DNA from: Acidimicrobiaceae bacterium
GTDB lineage: Bacteria; Actinomycetota; Acidimicrobiia; Acidimicrobiales; UBA8190
Direction: 5' to 3'
DNA: 9,999 nucleotides
Assembly (NCBI GenBank): GCA_003453695.1
Contig: DMNK01000156.1
Span: 20,295-30,293, forward strand
Part shown: positions 1 through 6,684 of the stretch, in pieces
Numbering within the stretch: the stretch's first letter is position 1
How the letters are laid out: every line of letters starts with the position of its first letter
Made by a program: the position numbers and the translations under genes
The notes under the pieces: generated by a model
The model's input: only the letters and a program-made list of their open reading frames with translations
What the model was told of the DNA's origin: nothing
Databases searched by the model: none

Positions 1-878
1 ACCACGCCGTCGATCTCGTAGTCGAGGTCGTGGCGATGGTCCCGCCAGCGGGTGCAGAAGGCGAACACCTCGTCGATCCCGTGCACCACTTTGATCTCGG
101 GGTTGACCGGGAACCCGCATTGGCGCAGCAGCTCCAGTGCCTCGCTCTGACGCCCGAGCTCCGGCCCGCCCTCGAGAGCGCCGATCTGGTACGTCCAGAA
201 CTCGAGGTCGCGTCCGGCGGTGACCCGTGGGTCCTTCTGACGCAGCGAGCCGGCGGCGGAGTTGCGGGGGTTGGCGAAGGTCTTCTGGCCTGCCTCGAGC
301 TGGCGGTTGTTGAGCTCCTCGAACGACGGCACCGGCATGTACACCTCGCCGCGCGCCTCCATGAGTGCGGGGACCGGGCCCCGTCCCGACGGCCAGCGCA
401 GGCGCTTGGGGACGACGTCGATGGTGGTCACGTTGGCGGTGACGTCCTCACCCGTGACGCCGTCGCCGCGCGTGGCCGCCCGGGTGAACCGGCCCTGTTC
501 GTAGGTGAGCGACATGGCCAGCCCGTCGATCTTGAGCTCGCACACGAAGTCGGCGCCGAGCGCCCCGGGATCGATCCTCCCGATGCGCGCCGCCCAAGCC
601 TGGAGCTCGACGTCGTCCATGGCGTTGTCGAGGCTCATCATCGCCACGGCGTGGCGCGCCGGGGCGAACAGCACGGAGGGGGCCCCCGACACCCGCTGGG
701 TGGGCGAGTCGGGGGTGACCAGCTCGGGATGACGCTCCTCGATGTGGCGCAGCTCGCCGACGAGGGCGTCGTAGTCGGCGTCGGGGATCTCGGGCGCGTC
801 CAGCTCGTAGTAGCGCCGGTCGTGGTAGGCGATCTTCGCCCGCAGCTCCTCGACCCGCTGGGCGGCGTCGTCGGCCAT
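1..878 (-). CDS. ligA: NAD-dependent DNA ligase, N-terminal part (runs off the window)
   Basis: This is the first 292 codons of the NAD+-dependent ligase that seals nicks during replication and repair. The reading frame is open through base 1, so the OB-fold, zinc finger, HhH and BRCT regions lie outside. Visible are the NAD-binding Ia domain (about residues 1-70, with the YYELDAPEIPDADYDAL stretch) and most of the nucleotidyltransferase domain. The adenylated lysine is K116 in the KIDG motif (E. coli K115). The RGDGVTGEDVT, ARGEVYMP and NPRNSAAGSLRQKDP motifs are all intact, and the fragment ends in the IDGVV motif. The ATG at 878 is chosen because residue numbering then matches the family and because a TACGCT hexamer lies six bases upstream. 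The gene follows mnmA on the same strand after a 52-base gap. Identification is very secure. Confidence 0.97.
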   Translation of the reverse strand, partial: MADDAAQRVEELRAKIAYHDRRYYELDAPEIPDADYDALVGELRHIEERHPELVTPDSPTQRVSGAPSVLFAPARHAVAMMSLDNAMDDVELQAWAARIGRIDPGALGADFVCELKIDGLAMSLTYEQGRFTRAATRGDGVTGEDVTANVTTIDVVPKRLRWPSGRGPVPALMEARGEVYMPVPSFEELNNRQLEAGQKTFANPRNSAAGSLRQKDPRVTAGRDLEFWTYQIGALEGGPELGRQSEALELLRQCGFPVNPEIKVVHGIDEVFAFCTRWRDHRHDLDYEIDGV

Positions 879-884
879 GCGGCG

Positions 885-890
885 AGCGTA
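885..890 (-). promoter_or_regulatory. Putative -10 element of a leaderless ligA promoter
   Basis: Read on the minus strand, TACGCT ends six bases before the ligA ATG. A TANNNT -10 hexamer at this distance would place the transcription start on or next to the A of ATG, giving a leaderless mRNA. No Shine-Dalgarno sequence precedes the ATG, and I see no good -35 hexamer. The same arrangement recurs before iscS, mnmA and pfkA. Confidence 0.5.
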
Positions 891-897
891 CCGACGG

Positions 898-913
898 GCT
901 GCGGCGCCGCAGC
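898..913. promoter_or_regulatory. 16-bp perfect palindrome between mnmA and ligA
   Basis: GCTGCGGCGCCGCAGC is exactly self-complementary. It lies between the mnmA stop codon and the ligA start, seven bases upstream of the putative ligA -10 hexamer, so it covers the -20 to -35 part of that promoter. It could be an operator for a dimeric regulator, or a terminator hairpin after mnmA (6-bp stem, GCGC loop). No T-tract follows in the mnmA direction. In GC-rich DNA some palindromes arise by chance, so the role is inferred. Confidence 0.4.
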
Positions 914-930
914 GAAGCGGTCCCGGGCCG

Positions 931-1995
931 CTACCCCCGGGCCGGCGCCACGGCGGCGGCGGCCACGCCCGAGCCGAGCACCACGTCGGTGTCCACGGGG
1001 TCGTACAGCGCCACGGTCTGGCCCGGTGCCACCAGCCGCTGGGGCTCGTCGAAGCGCACCCCGTCCCCGGTGAAGCCGGCCGGCACCGGCCGCCCGTGGG
1101 CGCTCGTCTGCGACAGCAGGCGCGCCCCCACCTCGGGCGCGCCGTCGACCCAGGACCAGTCGCCGAGACGGAGCGACCGCGATCGCGCCCACGACTCGGA
1201 CCCCACCGTCACCCGGCGGGCGTCCACGTCGACGGCCAGCGCGAAGCGGCGGCGGCCGTCGAGCCCCAGGCCGAGGCCGCGGCGCTGACCGACGGTCACC
1301 AGCTCCACGGCCGGCACCGTCCCCACCTCGGCCCCGCTGTCGGCGTCCACCAGGGTCCCGGGGTGGAGCGCCGCCCGCCCGGCGAGGAAGCCGGCTCTGC
1401 CCGTGGCGGAGTGGATGAAGCAGACGTCCTGGCTGTCAGCCTTGTCGGCGGTGCGCAGGCCGAGGCGCCGGGCCACGGCGCGCACCTCGGTCTTCTGCAT
1501 GGTCCCCACCGGCAGGAGCACCTGCGCCAGCTCGGAGGAGCTCAGCATCGACAGCACGTACGACTGGTCCTTCGAGGGATCGGCCCCCCGAAGGAGCCTG
1601 GCCCCGCGGGCACCCGGGACGACCCGGGCGTGATGGCCCGTGGCCAGGGCGTCGAAGCCGAGGCGCCGGGCCCGGCGCAGCAGGGCGGCGAACTTCACGT
1701 GCCGGTTGCACTCGATGCAGGGATTGGGTGTCTGGCCCCGCTGGTGCCCGGCGACGTACGGGCTGACGACGGACTGCTCGAACAGCGAGGTCATGTTGAA
1801 CACGTGGTGGGGCACGCCCAGTTGGCGCGCCACGCTGCGCGCGTCCTCGACGTCGGACACCGAGCAGCACCCGGAATCGGAGGCGCCGCCCCACAGCTTC
1901 AAGGTGGCCCCCGTCACCTCGTGGCCGTCCTCGACCAGAAAGGCGGCGGCAACCGACGAGTCGACACCACCGGACATGGCGACGAGGACGCGCAC
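931..1995 (-). CDS. mnmA: tRNA-specific 2-thiouridylase MnmA
   Basis: This cytoplasmic enzyme activates U34 of Lys, Glu and Gln tRNAs with ATP and replaces its 2-oxygen with sulfur delivered from a cysteine desulfurase. From the GTG at 1995 it has 354 residues, normal for the family. The PP-loop SGGVDSS is at residues 8-14, the PNPCIECN motif at 90-97, TGHHAR at 119-124, KDQSYVL at 142-148 and DSQDVCFI at 187-194. C96 and C192 match E. coli C102 and C199. The position of E. coli D99 is a cysteine here (C93). The GTG at 1995 gives the usual short N-terminus (residues MRVLVAMSGG). An in-frame GTG at 2001 is the alternative, and longer versions add implausible sequence. There is no Shine-Dalgarno. 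The gene lies 52 bases before ligA on the same strand. Confidence 0.96.
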   Translation of the reverse strand: MRVLVAMSGGVDSSVAAAFLVEDGHEVTGATLKLWGGASDSGCCSVSDVEDARSVARQLGVPHHVFNMTSLFEQSVVSPYVAGHQRGQTPNPCIECNRHVKFAALLRRARRLGFDALATGHHARVVPGARGARLLRGADPSKDQSYVLSMLSSSELAQVLLPVGTMQKTEVRAVARRLGLRTADKADSQDVCFIHSATGRAGFLAGRAALHPGTLVDADSGAEVGTVPAVELVTVGQRRGLGLGLDGRRRFALAVDVDARRVTVGSESWARSRSLRLGDWSWVDGAPEVGARLLSQTSAHGRPVPAGFTGDGVRFDEPQRLVAPGQTVALYDPVDTDVVLGSGVAAAAVAPARG

Positions 1996-2003
1996 GGCCA
2001 CGA

Positions 2004-2009
2004 AGCGTA
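2004..2009 (-). promoter_or_regulatory. Putative -10 element of mnmA promoter
   Basis: TACGCT on the minus strand ends eight bases before the GTG at 1995. This spacing suits a leaderless or nearly leaderless transcript and favours the 1995 start over the GTG at 2001, which is only two bases from the hexamer. The region up to 2174 is the divergent promoter region shared with the GGDEF gene and is visibly less GC-rich than the genes around it. Confidence 0.35.
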
Positions 2010-2174
2010 CGCGTCGTTGTGCAATGCCACCGCGGCGCGCGCAACAGCATCCCAATGATCGAACGGGGCGAGGAAAACCGAAGGAGCGGAGTCGACTCGG
2101 CGTTCTTCCCATGAAAAGATCAACTACGGACCGAAGCGGCGCCGCCGCTGAGGTGGAGAAATCCCCCCAAACCC

Positions 2175-3608
2175 GTGTTGCCGACCCCCTCTGGCTACGC
2201 AGACCGAAGACGGGACCTCCTGCTCGATTGGGAGCGTCGCTGTCGCGCCCAGGCCGGTGCCGGGCACTCCACCGGGGCGGACGCGTTGTTCCTCGTCACA
2301 GCGCTGTCGAGCGCACTGCGGGCCGGATCGGAGACCCCGGAGCTGGGGCGGGCGGCCCGCACCTGGGGAGCGCGCTTCTCGACGCCGGTGGAAGCACTCT
2401 CCGTACTCACCATGCTGCGCGATGCGCTCATCGAACTGGACGGGGCCCCGGACGGGCGGGGATCGGTGCCCGCCACCATCGTCAACAGGCTCTTCGACCA
2501 GATGTCGATGGAGGCGGTCGACGCCGCCTCTGCCAACCTCCGTGCCGCCGCCCGCCACGACCCGCTCACGGGGTGCGCCAACCGGCGGGCCCTGGACGAG
2601 GACCTGCCCCGGGCCCTGGCCGGCGCCGAGCGCTCGAAGCTCGACCTGGCCGTCGCCGTGGTGGATCTCGACGGGCTCAAGCAGATCAACGACGCCGAGG
2701 GCCACGCCGCCGGCGACACCGCATTGCGCTCCCTGGTCGACGCCCTGCGTCGGGCGCTGCGGGAAGCCGACACCCTGTACCGGGCCGGCGGGGACGAGTT
2801 CGTGGTGGTGGCCCCCTTCACCGACGCGGCGGGTGCCCGGGCCCTCATGCGCAGGGCGGAGCGCATGGGCGCGCCCCACTTCAGCTGGGGCGTCGCCGGG
2901 CTGAACCAGGCCCGCGCCCTGGCGGGCGAGGCCAGGGAGCGGCGAGAAGGACGTCATGGCGCCGACAGTGGCATCGGCGCCGGGGCCCTCGGCGCCCTGG
3001 CGCTGCTCGAGCTGGCCGACGGCGATCTGTACCGGCGGCGGCGCGCCGCCCGGACGGCGGCGGCCACGGCCAGCCGGCGGCGGCGGATGACCGCCGTGGC
3101 CTCGGTGGCGGCCACCGTGACGGTGACGGCGGGCATGGCCAGCCTGGCGGCAGCGCTGTCGACGGGCGGACAGCGTCCGGCCACCACCGCCCGGACGGCC
3201 GCAGCCCCTTCCGGCGCTGCCACCGGACCGGCCCAGCCCCACTGGGCGGCGCTCGGTCCCGGGGCCACCAGGCACCGGGACCAGGCCGGCGGTGACCTCT
3301 TGACCGTCCCCGCCCCCACGTCGACGGCGAGCACGGGAGCGACGGCCCCCGCCCCCACCGTCGCCGCGAGCAGCGGCGGGGCCGTGCCCACGGCGCCCAC
3401 CAGCACCGCCGCAGCATCGGGCGGTACCGGCCCGGCGGCCACGCCGCTGGTGCAGACGGCGGCGCCGGCCGGGCCCGGCCACGGCCACGGGCAGGGACAA
3501 GGACAGGGGCAGAACCAGGGCCAAGCGGCGAAGGGCGGCTCGGCGTCGGGCGGTTCCACGACAGCGGCCGTGGCGTTCGGTCCTTCCCACGGCCACGGAC
3601 ATCCCTGA
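2175..3608 (+). CDS. Membrane-tethered GGDEF diguanylate cyclase with His/Gly/Gln-rich C-terminal tail
   Basis: This is a 477-residue protein predicted to make cyclic di-GMP from two GTP. Residues 1-125 form an unrecognised, mostly helical region. The GGDEF domain starts at DPLTGCANRRAL (129-140). It has the DLDGLKQIND metal/nucleotide motif (164-173), then GH and GD (176-181), and GGDEF at 205-209. An RxxD inhibitory site (R196, D199) lies five residues before GGDEF, as in PleD. The domain ends at ADGDLYRRRR after an unusual insert of about 25 residues. Arg-rich stretches (287-290, 301-304) precede a single hydrophobic span (305-328), followed by about 150 residues rich in Ala, Pro, Thr, Ser and Gly with GHGHGQGQGQ and HGHGHP near the end. 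Positive charges before the span put the cyclase inside and the tail outside. The GTG start is uncertain: the only purine-rich stretch (2151-2160) is about 15 bases away, and no ATG lies in frame upstream. Confidence 0.88.
   Translation: MLPTPSGYADRRRDLLLDWERRCRAQAGAGHSTGADALFLVTALSSALRAGSETPELGRAARTWGARFSTPVEALSVLTMLRDALIELDGAPDGRGSVPATIVNRLFDQMSMEAVDAASANLRAAARHDPLTGCANRRALDEDLPRALAGAERSKLDLAVAVVDLDGLKQINDAEGHAAGDTALRSLVDALRRALREADTLYRAGGDEFVVVAPFTDAAGARALMRRAERMGAPHFSWGVAGLNQARALAGEARERREGRHGADSGIGAGALGALALLELADGDLYRRRRAARTAAATASRRRRMTAVASVAATVTVTAGMASLAAALSTGGQRPATTARTAAAPSGAATGPAQPHWAALGPGATRHRDQAGGDLLTVPAPTSTASTGATAPAPTVAASSGGAVPTAPTSTAAASGGTGPAATPLVQTAAPAGPGHGHGQGQGQGQNQGQAAKGGSASGGSTTAAVAFGPSHGHGHP
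3480..3535 (+). repeat. Low-complexity repeat encoding Gly-His / Gly-Gln dipeptides
   Basis: A run of imperfect six-base units (GGCCAC, GGGCAG, GGACAA) encodes alternating Gly-His and then Gly-Gln, residues 435-450 of the GGDEF protein. A second short Gly-His stretch ends the protein just before the stop. Such tracts can change length by slippage. His-Gly repeats can bind transition metals, but nothing here proves that. Confidence 0.6.
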
Positions 3609-3634
3609 TCGAGGCCGAGACGGCGGGCCGGGGC

Positions 3635-4759
3635 TCAGCCGGCGCGCAGCTGCTCCACCGCCTTCGGGACCGCCGCCAGGGCGAGCGCCACGTCGGCGGC
3701 GGTGGTGTTCCAGCCCAGCGAGAAGCGCACCGCCTCTCGGGCCTCGTCGGACGACATACCCATGGCCCTGAGCACGTGGCTCGGCTCGAGCGCACCGCTG
3801 GCGCACGCCGACGCTGCCGAGGCGCACACCCCCGCGTCGTCGAGGAGCACGAGGAGCTCCTCCTGCTCGGTTCCTCTGAAGCGGACGTGACAACTCCCCG
3901 GCACCTTCTCGGCGCCGGCGGCGGTCTCGGCGGTGTCCGGCACCGAGCGGCGCAACCCTTCGAGGAGCTGTCCCCGCAGCGCCGTGACCCGCGCCTGCTC
4001 CTCCGAGCGGCGCGACAGCGTGGTCTCGAGGGCGGCGGCCATGCCCACGATGCCCGCCACGTTGTGGGTTCCCGGCCGGCGCTCGCGCTCCTGGGACCCT
4101 CCGTACAGCACGGGCCGCAACGCCGTCCCCGACCGCACCACCAGGGCGCCCACGCCTTTGGGCCCACCGAACTTGTGGGCGCTCAAGGAGACGAGCTCGG
4201 CGCCGGACGTGGCGGCGGCCAGGTCGAGCCAGGGCGCGCCCGCCACGGCGTCGGTGTGCACCGAGGCGGCAGGGGCCAAGCTCCGCACGAGCTCCACCGC
4301 CTCCGACAGCGGCTGCACCGTGCCCACCTCGTTGTTGACGAGCATGATCGAGACGAGCCGCACCTCGGGACCGAGCATGGTCGCCAAGGCGGCGAGGTCG
4401 ATCACCCCGCTCGCCTTCACGGGAACGGGCCGCCCGCCCACGGCGGCACAGGCGTCGAGCACGGCGTGATGCTCGAACGCCGAGCACAGCACCTCCCCAC
4501 CCGAGGCGCGATAGACGCCGAGCACCGCCAGGTTGCAGGCCTCGGTCCCTCCCGAGGTGAACACGATCTCCGAAGGATCACAGCCGAGGAGCGGCGCCAT
4601 GCGCTCTCTCGCCGAGTCCACGGCATCGCCGGCGCGCCGGGCCACGCTGTGGCTCCCGGACGGGTTGCCGAAGTGCTCGGCCAGGTAGGGCAGCATGGCC
4701 GACAGCGCTTCCGGCCGGAGCGGAGCCGTGGCGGCGTAGTCGAGATAGCCCGGCTTCAC
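3635..4759 (-). CDS. iscS: Cysteine desulfurase (IscS/NifS family)
   Basis: This PLP enzyme removes sulfur from cysteine as a protein-bound persulfide for tRNA thiolation and Fe-S assembly. It has 374 residues, close to normal. Visible are the N-terminal YLDYAATAP, TSGGTEACNLA (68-78), the histidine that stacks on PLP within EHHAV (96-100), D170 in HTDA, the PLP lysine K196 in SAHKFGGPKG, GGSQERERRPGT, and the catalytic C319 in ACASGALEPSHVL, which marks the long-loop group I type. The glutamine normally three residues after D170 is A173 here. The GTG at 4759 starts just before the conserved LDYAAT, with TACCCT six bases upstream and no clear Shine-Dalgarno. It is the likely sulfur donor for MnmA, encoded further along the same strand beyond the opposing GGDEF gene. 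The two converging genes end 26 bases apart. The family is certain; the exact paralogue name is less so. Confidence 0.93.
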   Translation of the reverse strand: MKPGYLDYAATAPLRPEALSAMLPYLAEHFGNPSGSHSVARRAGDAVDSARERMAPLLGCDPSEIVFTSGGTEACNLAVLGVYRASGGEVLCSAFEHHAVLDACAAVGGRPVPVKASGVIDLAALATMLGPEVRLVSIMLVNNEVGTVQPLSEAVELVRSLAPAASVHTDAVAGAPWLDLAAATSGAELVSLSAHKFGGPKGVGALVVRSGTALRPVLYGGSQERERRPGTHNVAGIVGMAAALETTLSRRSEEQARVTALRGQLLEGLRRSVPDTAETAAGAEKVPGSCHVRFRGTEQEELLVLLDDAGVCASAASACASGALEPSHVLRAMGMSSDEAREAVRFSLGWNTTAADVALALAAVPKAVEQLRAG

Positions 4760-4765
4760 CCCGCC

Positions 4766-4771
4766 AGGGTA
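4766..4771 (-). promoter_or_regulatory. Putative -10 element of a leaderless iscS promoter
   Basis: TACCCT on the minus strand ends six bases before the GTG start of the cysteine desulfurase, the distance expected if the transcript begins at the start codon. A GGCGGG between them is a poor Shine-Dalgarno at very short spacing. No strong -35 is visible. Confidence 0.5.
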
Positions 4772-4841
4772 GGCGCCGTGGCGGTGCTCGAACGTCAGCG
4801 CCGGGAGCCGAGAACCGAGAACGAGACCACGACGCCGCTCC

Positions 4842-5357
4842 TCAGGGCTTCGCCACCATGACGGCCACGGCGGCCACGAACAGCCCGGTCAGCACGGCGC
4901 TCGTCACCGCCACCCGGGTGCACTGCTGCTCGAGCGCCTGGCGGGCGCCCGGGTCGGCCCACCGTTCGGAGACGATCCGCTGGAGGCGCCGTTCGCCCGG
5001 CCACACGAGCAGCTCGGCGAGCACGGCGGACGTCACCCACAGCGCCAGTCCGGCGATCACCCAGGCGTCGGCGGCGTCGAAGGCCCCGGAGCTGTCGGCG
5101 AGAAGGCCGAACCCGAGCACCGGGACCAGATAGAGCGTCCTGCCCGCCCAATTCACGCCGGGACGGAAGTAGCGCCGCAGCCCGTCGGCCCCCGCCTGGC
5201 CCGGTCCCCGGCGTGCCCGCAGCGCCTGCACACCGGTGGTGGCGAGGATCCCGAAGCCGACCACGGCGAAGGCCACGTGCAGGACCAGGAGCAGGCTGTA
5301 GCCGGGGCCCTCGGGGACCCGGTGCAAGGTGGAGGCGGCCTGGCCCAGCAAGGTCAC
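4842..5357 (-). CDS. Predicted four-helix integral membrane protein of unknown function
   Basis: This is a 171-residue protein with no signature I can assign firmly. Hydrophobic segments fall at about residues 21-44 (LLLVLHVAFAVVGFGI), 74-88, 98-119 and 148-168, giving four predicted membrane helices joined by short charged loops. An Arg-rich loop (47-66) follows helix 1 and a charged loop (121-147) follows helix 3. A histidine (H27) lies in helix 1. Its size and layout resemble the small uncharacterised DUF2269-like membrane proteins, but that match is a guess from pattern only. The GTG at 5357 is the longest reasonable start; CACACT eight bases upstream is a near miss to the TANNNT hexamers of its neighbours. 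It ends 82 bases before the desulfurase on the same strand and is divergent from galT. Confidence 0.72.
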   Translation of the reverse strand: MTLLGQAASTLHRVPEGPGYSLLLVLHVAFAVVGFGILATTGVQALRARRGPGQAGADGLRRYFRPGVNWAGRTLYLVPVLGFGLLADSSGAFDAADAWVIAGLALWVTSAVLAELLVWPGERRLQRIVSERWADPGARQALEQQCTRVAVTSAVLTGLFVAAVAVMVAKP

Positions 5358-5577
5358 GGGGCCAGAGTGTGGCAGCGGCCCGCCCCGTCACCGAGAACCG
5401 GTGGTGGATCGACATGGACGAAACGTCCAGGTCAGCCGAAAGACCGTATGAACCGATGATGTTTCCGCTGGGAGTAGCGTGGGCCAGGGACCAGCCCGCG
5501 TGCCCCGGCAGAGAGGGCACGGTACGGTTACTGATGGGTAACTACTCCAGGACAAGCGCACAGATCTCGACGAGGCC
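5358..5577. promoter_or_regulatory. Divergent intergenic region upstream of galT
   Basis: This 220-base stretch separates the membrane-protein gene from galT and has noticeably more A/T than the genes. It holds TAGCGT (5475-5480) and TACGGT (5523-5528), both fitting a TANNNT -10 pattern on the plus strand, and the inverted repeat GTTAC-6-GTAAC (5527-5542) beside the second. No convincing -35 hexamer is seen. A short open frame within it overlaps the galT start codon. I see no tRNA, riboswitch or terminator in it. Confidence 0.4.
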
Positions 5578-5581
5578 ATGA
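5534..5581 (+). CDS. Possible 15-codon leader peptide overlapping galT
   Basis: A short open frame (MGNYSRTSAQISTRP) starts at an ATG five bases after a TACGGT hexamer and stops at a TGA that overlaps the galT ATG as ATGA. An in-frame ATG further up at 5459 would give a 40-codon version. The arrangement would allow translation of the leader to couple to galT, which itself has only a weak GAGG two bases before its start. There is no homology evidence, and such a short frame can arise by chance. Confidence 0.2.
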   Translation: MGNYSRTSAQISTRP

Positions 5582-6561
5582 ACCAGCTACGGCTCGACCC
5601 GCTCACCGGACGTTGGGTCGTCGTCAGCATCGACCGGGCCGAGCGCCCGGCGGCGTTCCTCCAGCGTTCCGCTCCCGTGCAAGCCGACGTGAAGCGGCCC
5701 TGTCCCTTCTGTCCCGGCAACGAGGAGTCCACCCCACCGGCGCTCGAGACCTACGGCGCCAGCGGCTCCTGGCTGGTGCGGGTCGTGCCCAACCTCTATC
5801 CCGCCTTCGAGGGGGACCAGCCCTTCGTCGTCGAGCACCGCGGGCCCATCTACACCCAGGCCACGGCGGGGGGCATTCACGAGGTCCTCGTGCTGTCGCC
5901 CGATCACGACGGCGCCTGGGACCGGATCAGCGACGAGCAGGCGGGCATCGTCATGGCCGCCATCCGCGACCGCATCGAAGAGCACTCGGCCGTGCCCGGG
6001 CTCCGCTACAGCCAGGCCATCGTGAACGCCGGACGGGAGGCGGGCGCCTCGGTCGAGCACCCACACGGGCAGCTGCTGGGCATGTCGTTCGTGCCCCGGG
6101 AGCTGGCCGAGGAACAAGCCGGGTTCGCCCGCTTCGCCGGACGATGCCTGCTGTGCACGACCGTCGACGCCGAAGAGGACTGCGGATACCGCGTCGTCTA
6201 CGCCGACGAGCGCGTGCTCGTCATCTGTCCGTTCTGGAGCGGCACGCCCTTCGAGATGCTGGTGATCCCCCGGACTCACGGCCCGCACCTGTACCGGGCC
6301 TCGCCTGCCGACCTGGTGGCCGTGGGACGGTCGCTTCGGTCCGTGCTCGGCCAGCTGCGCGACCGCCTGGGCGACGTCGCCTACAACCTGGTGTTCCACT
6401 CCGCCCCGTACCGGGCCCAGGAGCCCTACCACTGGCACGTGCACATCTGGCCCAAGCTCACCACCCAGGCCGGGTTCGAGCTCGGCACCGGCGTGCTCAT
6501 CAACATCGTCGCTCCCGAGCAGGCCACCGAGGAGCTGCGGGTCGCCGTCCCGGCGCTCTGA
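5578..6561 (+). CDS. galT: Galactose-1-phosphate uridylyltransferase
   Basis: This enzyme exchanges UMP between UDP-glucose and galactose-1-phosphate in the Leloir pathway, in the cytoplasm. It has 327 residues, similar to the family. The N-terminal RLDPLTGRWVVVS is typical. Likely zinc ligands are C42 and C45 (CPFC), H110 (SPDHD) and H161. The active-site motif is EHPHGQ, with H163 as the histidine that carries UMP and Q165 following. The second half contains a CLLC pair (190-193), PFEMLVIPRTHG and the YHWHVHIWP histidines (285-289) that match the second metal site region. The ATG at 5578 is supported by the position of the conserved N-terminus. It is the only plus-strand gene in the right half and converges on pfkA. 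A related nucleotidyltransferase using another sugar phosphate cannot be fully excluded. Confidence 0.94.
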   Translation: MNQLRLDPLTGRWVVVSIDRAERPAAFLQRSAPVQADVKRPCPFCPGNEESTPPALETYGASGSWLVRVVPNLYPAFEGDQPFVVEHRGPIYTQATAGGIHEVLVLSPDHDGAWDRISDEQAGIVMAAIRDRIEEHSAVPGLRYSQAIVNAGREAGASVEHPHGQLLGMSFVPRELAEEQAGFARFAGRCLLCTTVDAEEDCGYRVVYADERVLVICPFWSGTPFEMLVIPRTHGPHLYRASPADLVAVGRSLRSVLGQLRDRLGDVAYNLVFHSAPYRAQEPYHWHVHIWPKLTTQAGFELGTGVLINIVAPEQATEELRVAVPAL

Positions 6562-6573
6562 TCTCGGGTCCGT

Positions 6574-6622
6574 TTCCGGCGCCGGTGCTTCCCGCCGTCG
6601 CGGCCATCGCTTCCGGCGCCGG
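6574..6622. repeat. Two copies of TTCCGGCGCCGG in the galT-pfkA convergent gap
   Basis: The 12-base sequence TTCCGGCGCCGG occurs at 6574-6585 and 6611-6622. Its last ten bases are self-complementary, so each copy can fold on itself or pair with the other. It lies in the 123-base gap where galT and pfkA converge, so a bidirectional transcription stop is plausible, although no T-tract follows on either strand. Confidence 0.35.
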
Positions 6623-6684
6623 CGACCAGCCGCACCCCGCAGCGCACGCCCCGCCTGCTTGAGGCGCCCGGCGCGGCGAGCGGG

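Noticed and set aside
30..1073. A 347-codon plus-strand frame opposite ligA
   Set aside because: It is the complement of ligA codons and the mnmA end; no recognisable motif.
2089..2098. Ten-base palindrome GAGTCGACTC between mnmA and the GGDEF gene
   Set aside because: Short, single copy, and not placed against a recognisable promoter element, so chance is likely.
1996..2174. A cyclic di-GMP riboswitch or other structured leader before the GGDEF gene
   Set aside because: I looked for the conserved GEMM-type motifs and paired elements and found none.
1640..3295. A 551-codon plus-strand frame covering the start of the GGDEF gene
   Set aside because: Third codon positions are poorly GC-biased around 2111-2230 in this frame, and the translation becomes Arg/Gly low complexity. 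The GGDEF frame carries all the motifs.
3609..3634. A terminator hairpin in the GGDEF-iscS convergent gap
   Set aside because: Only a four-base stem (GCCG-AGA-CGGC) and no T-tract; too weak to call.
2124..4487. A 787-codon open frame on the minus strand across the GGDEF and desulfurase genes
   Set aside because: Its translation is Arg/Gly/Ala-rich with no domain, and it overlaps two clearly real genes. Long antisense frames are expected in GC-rich DNA.
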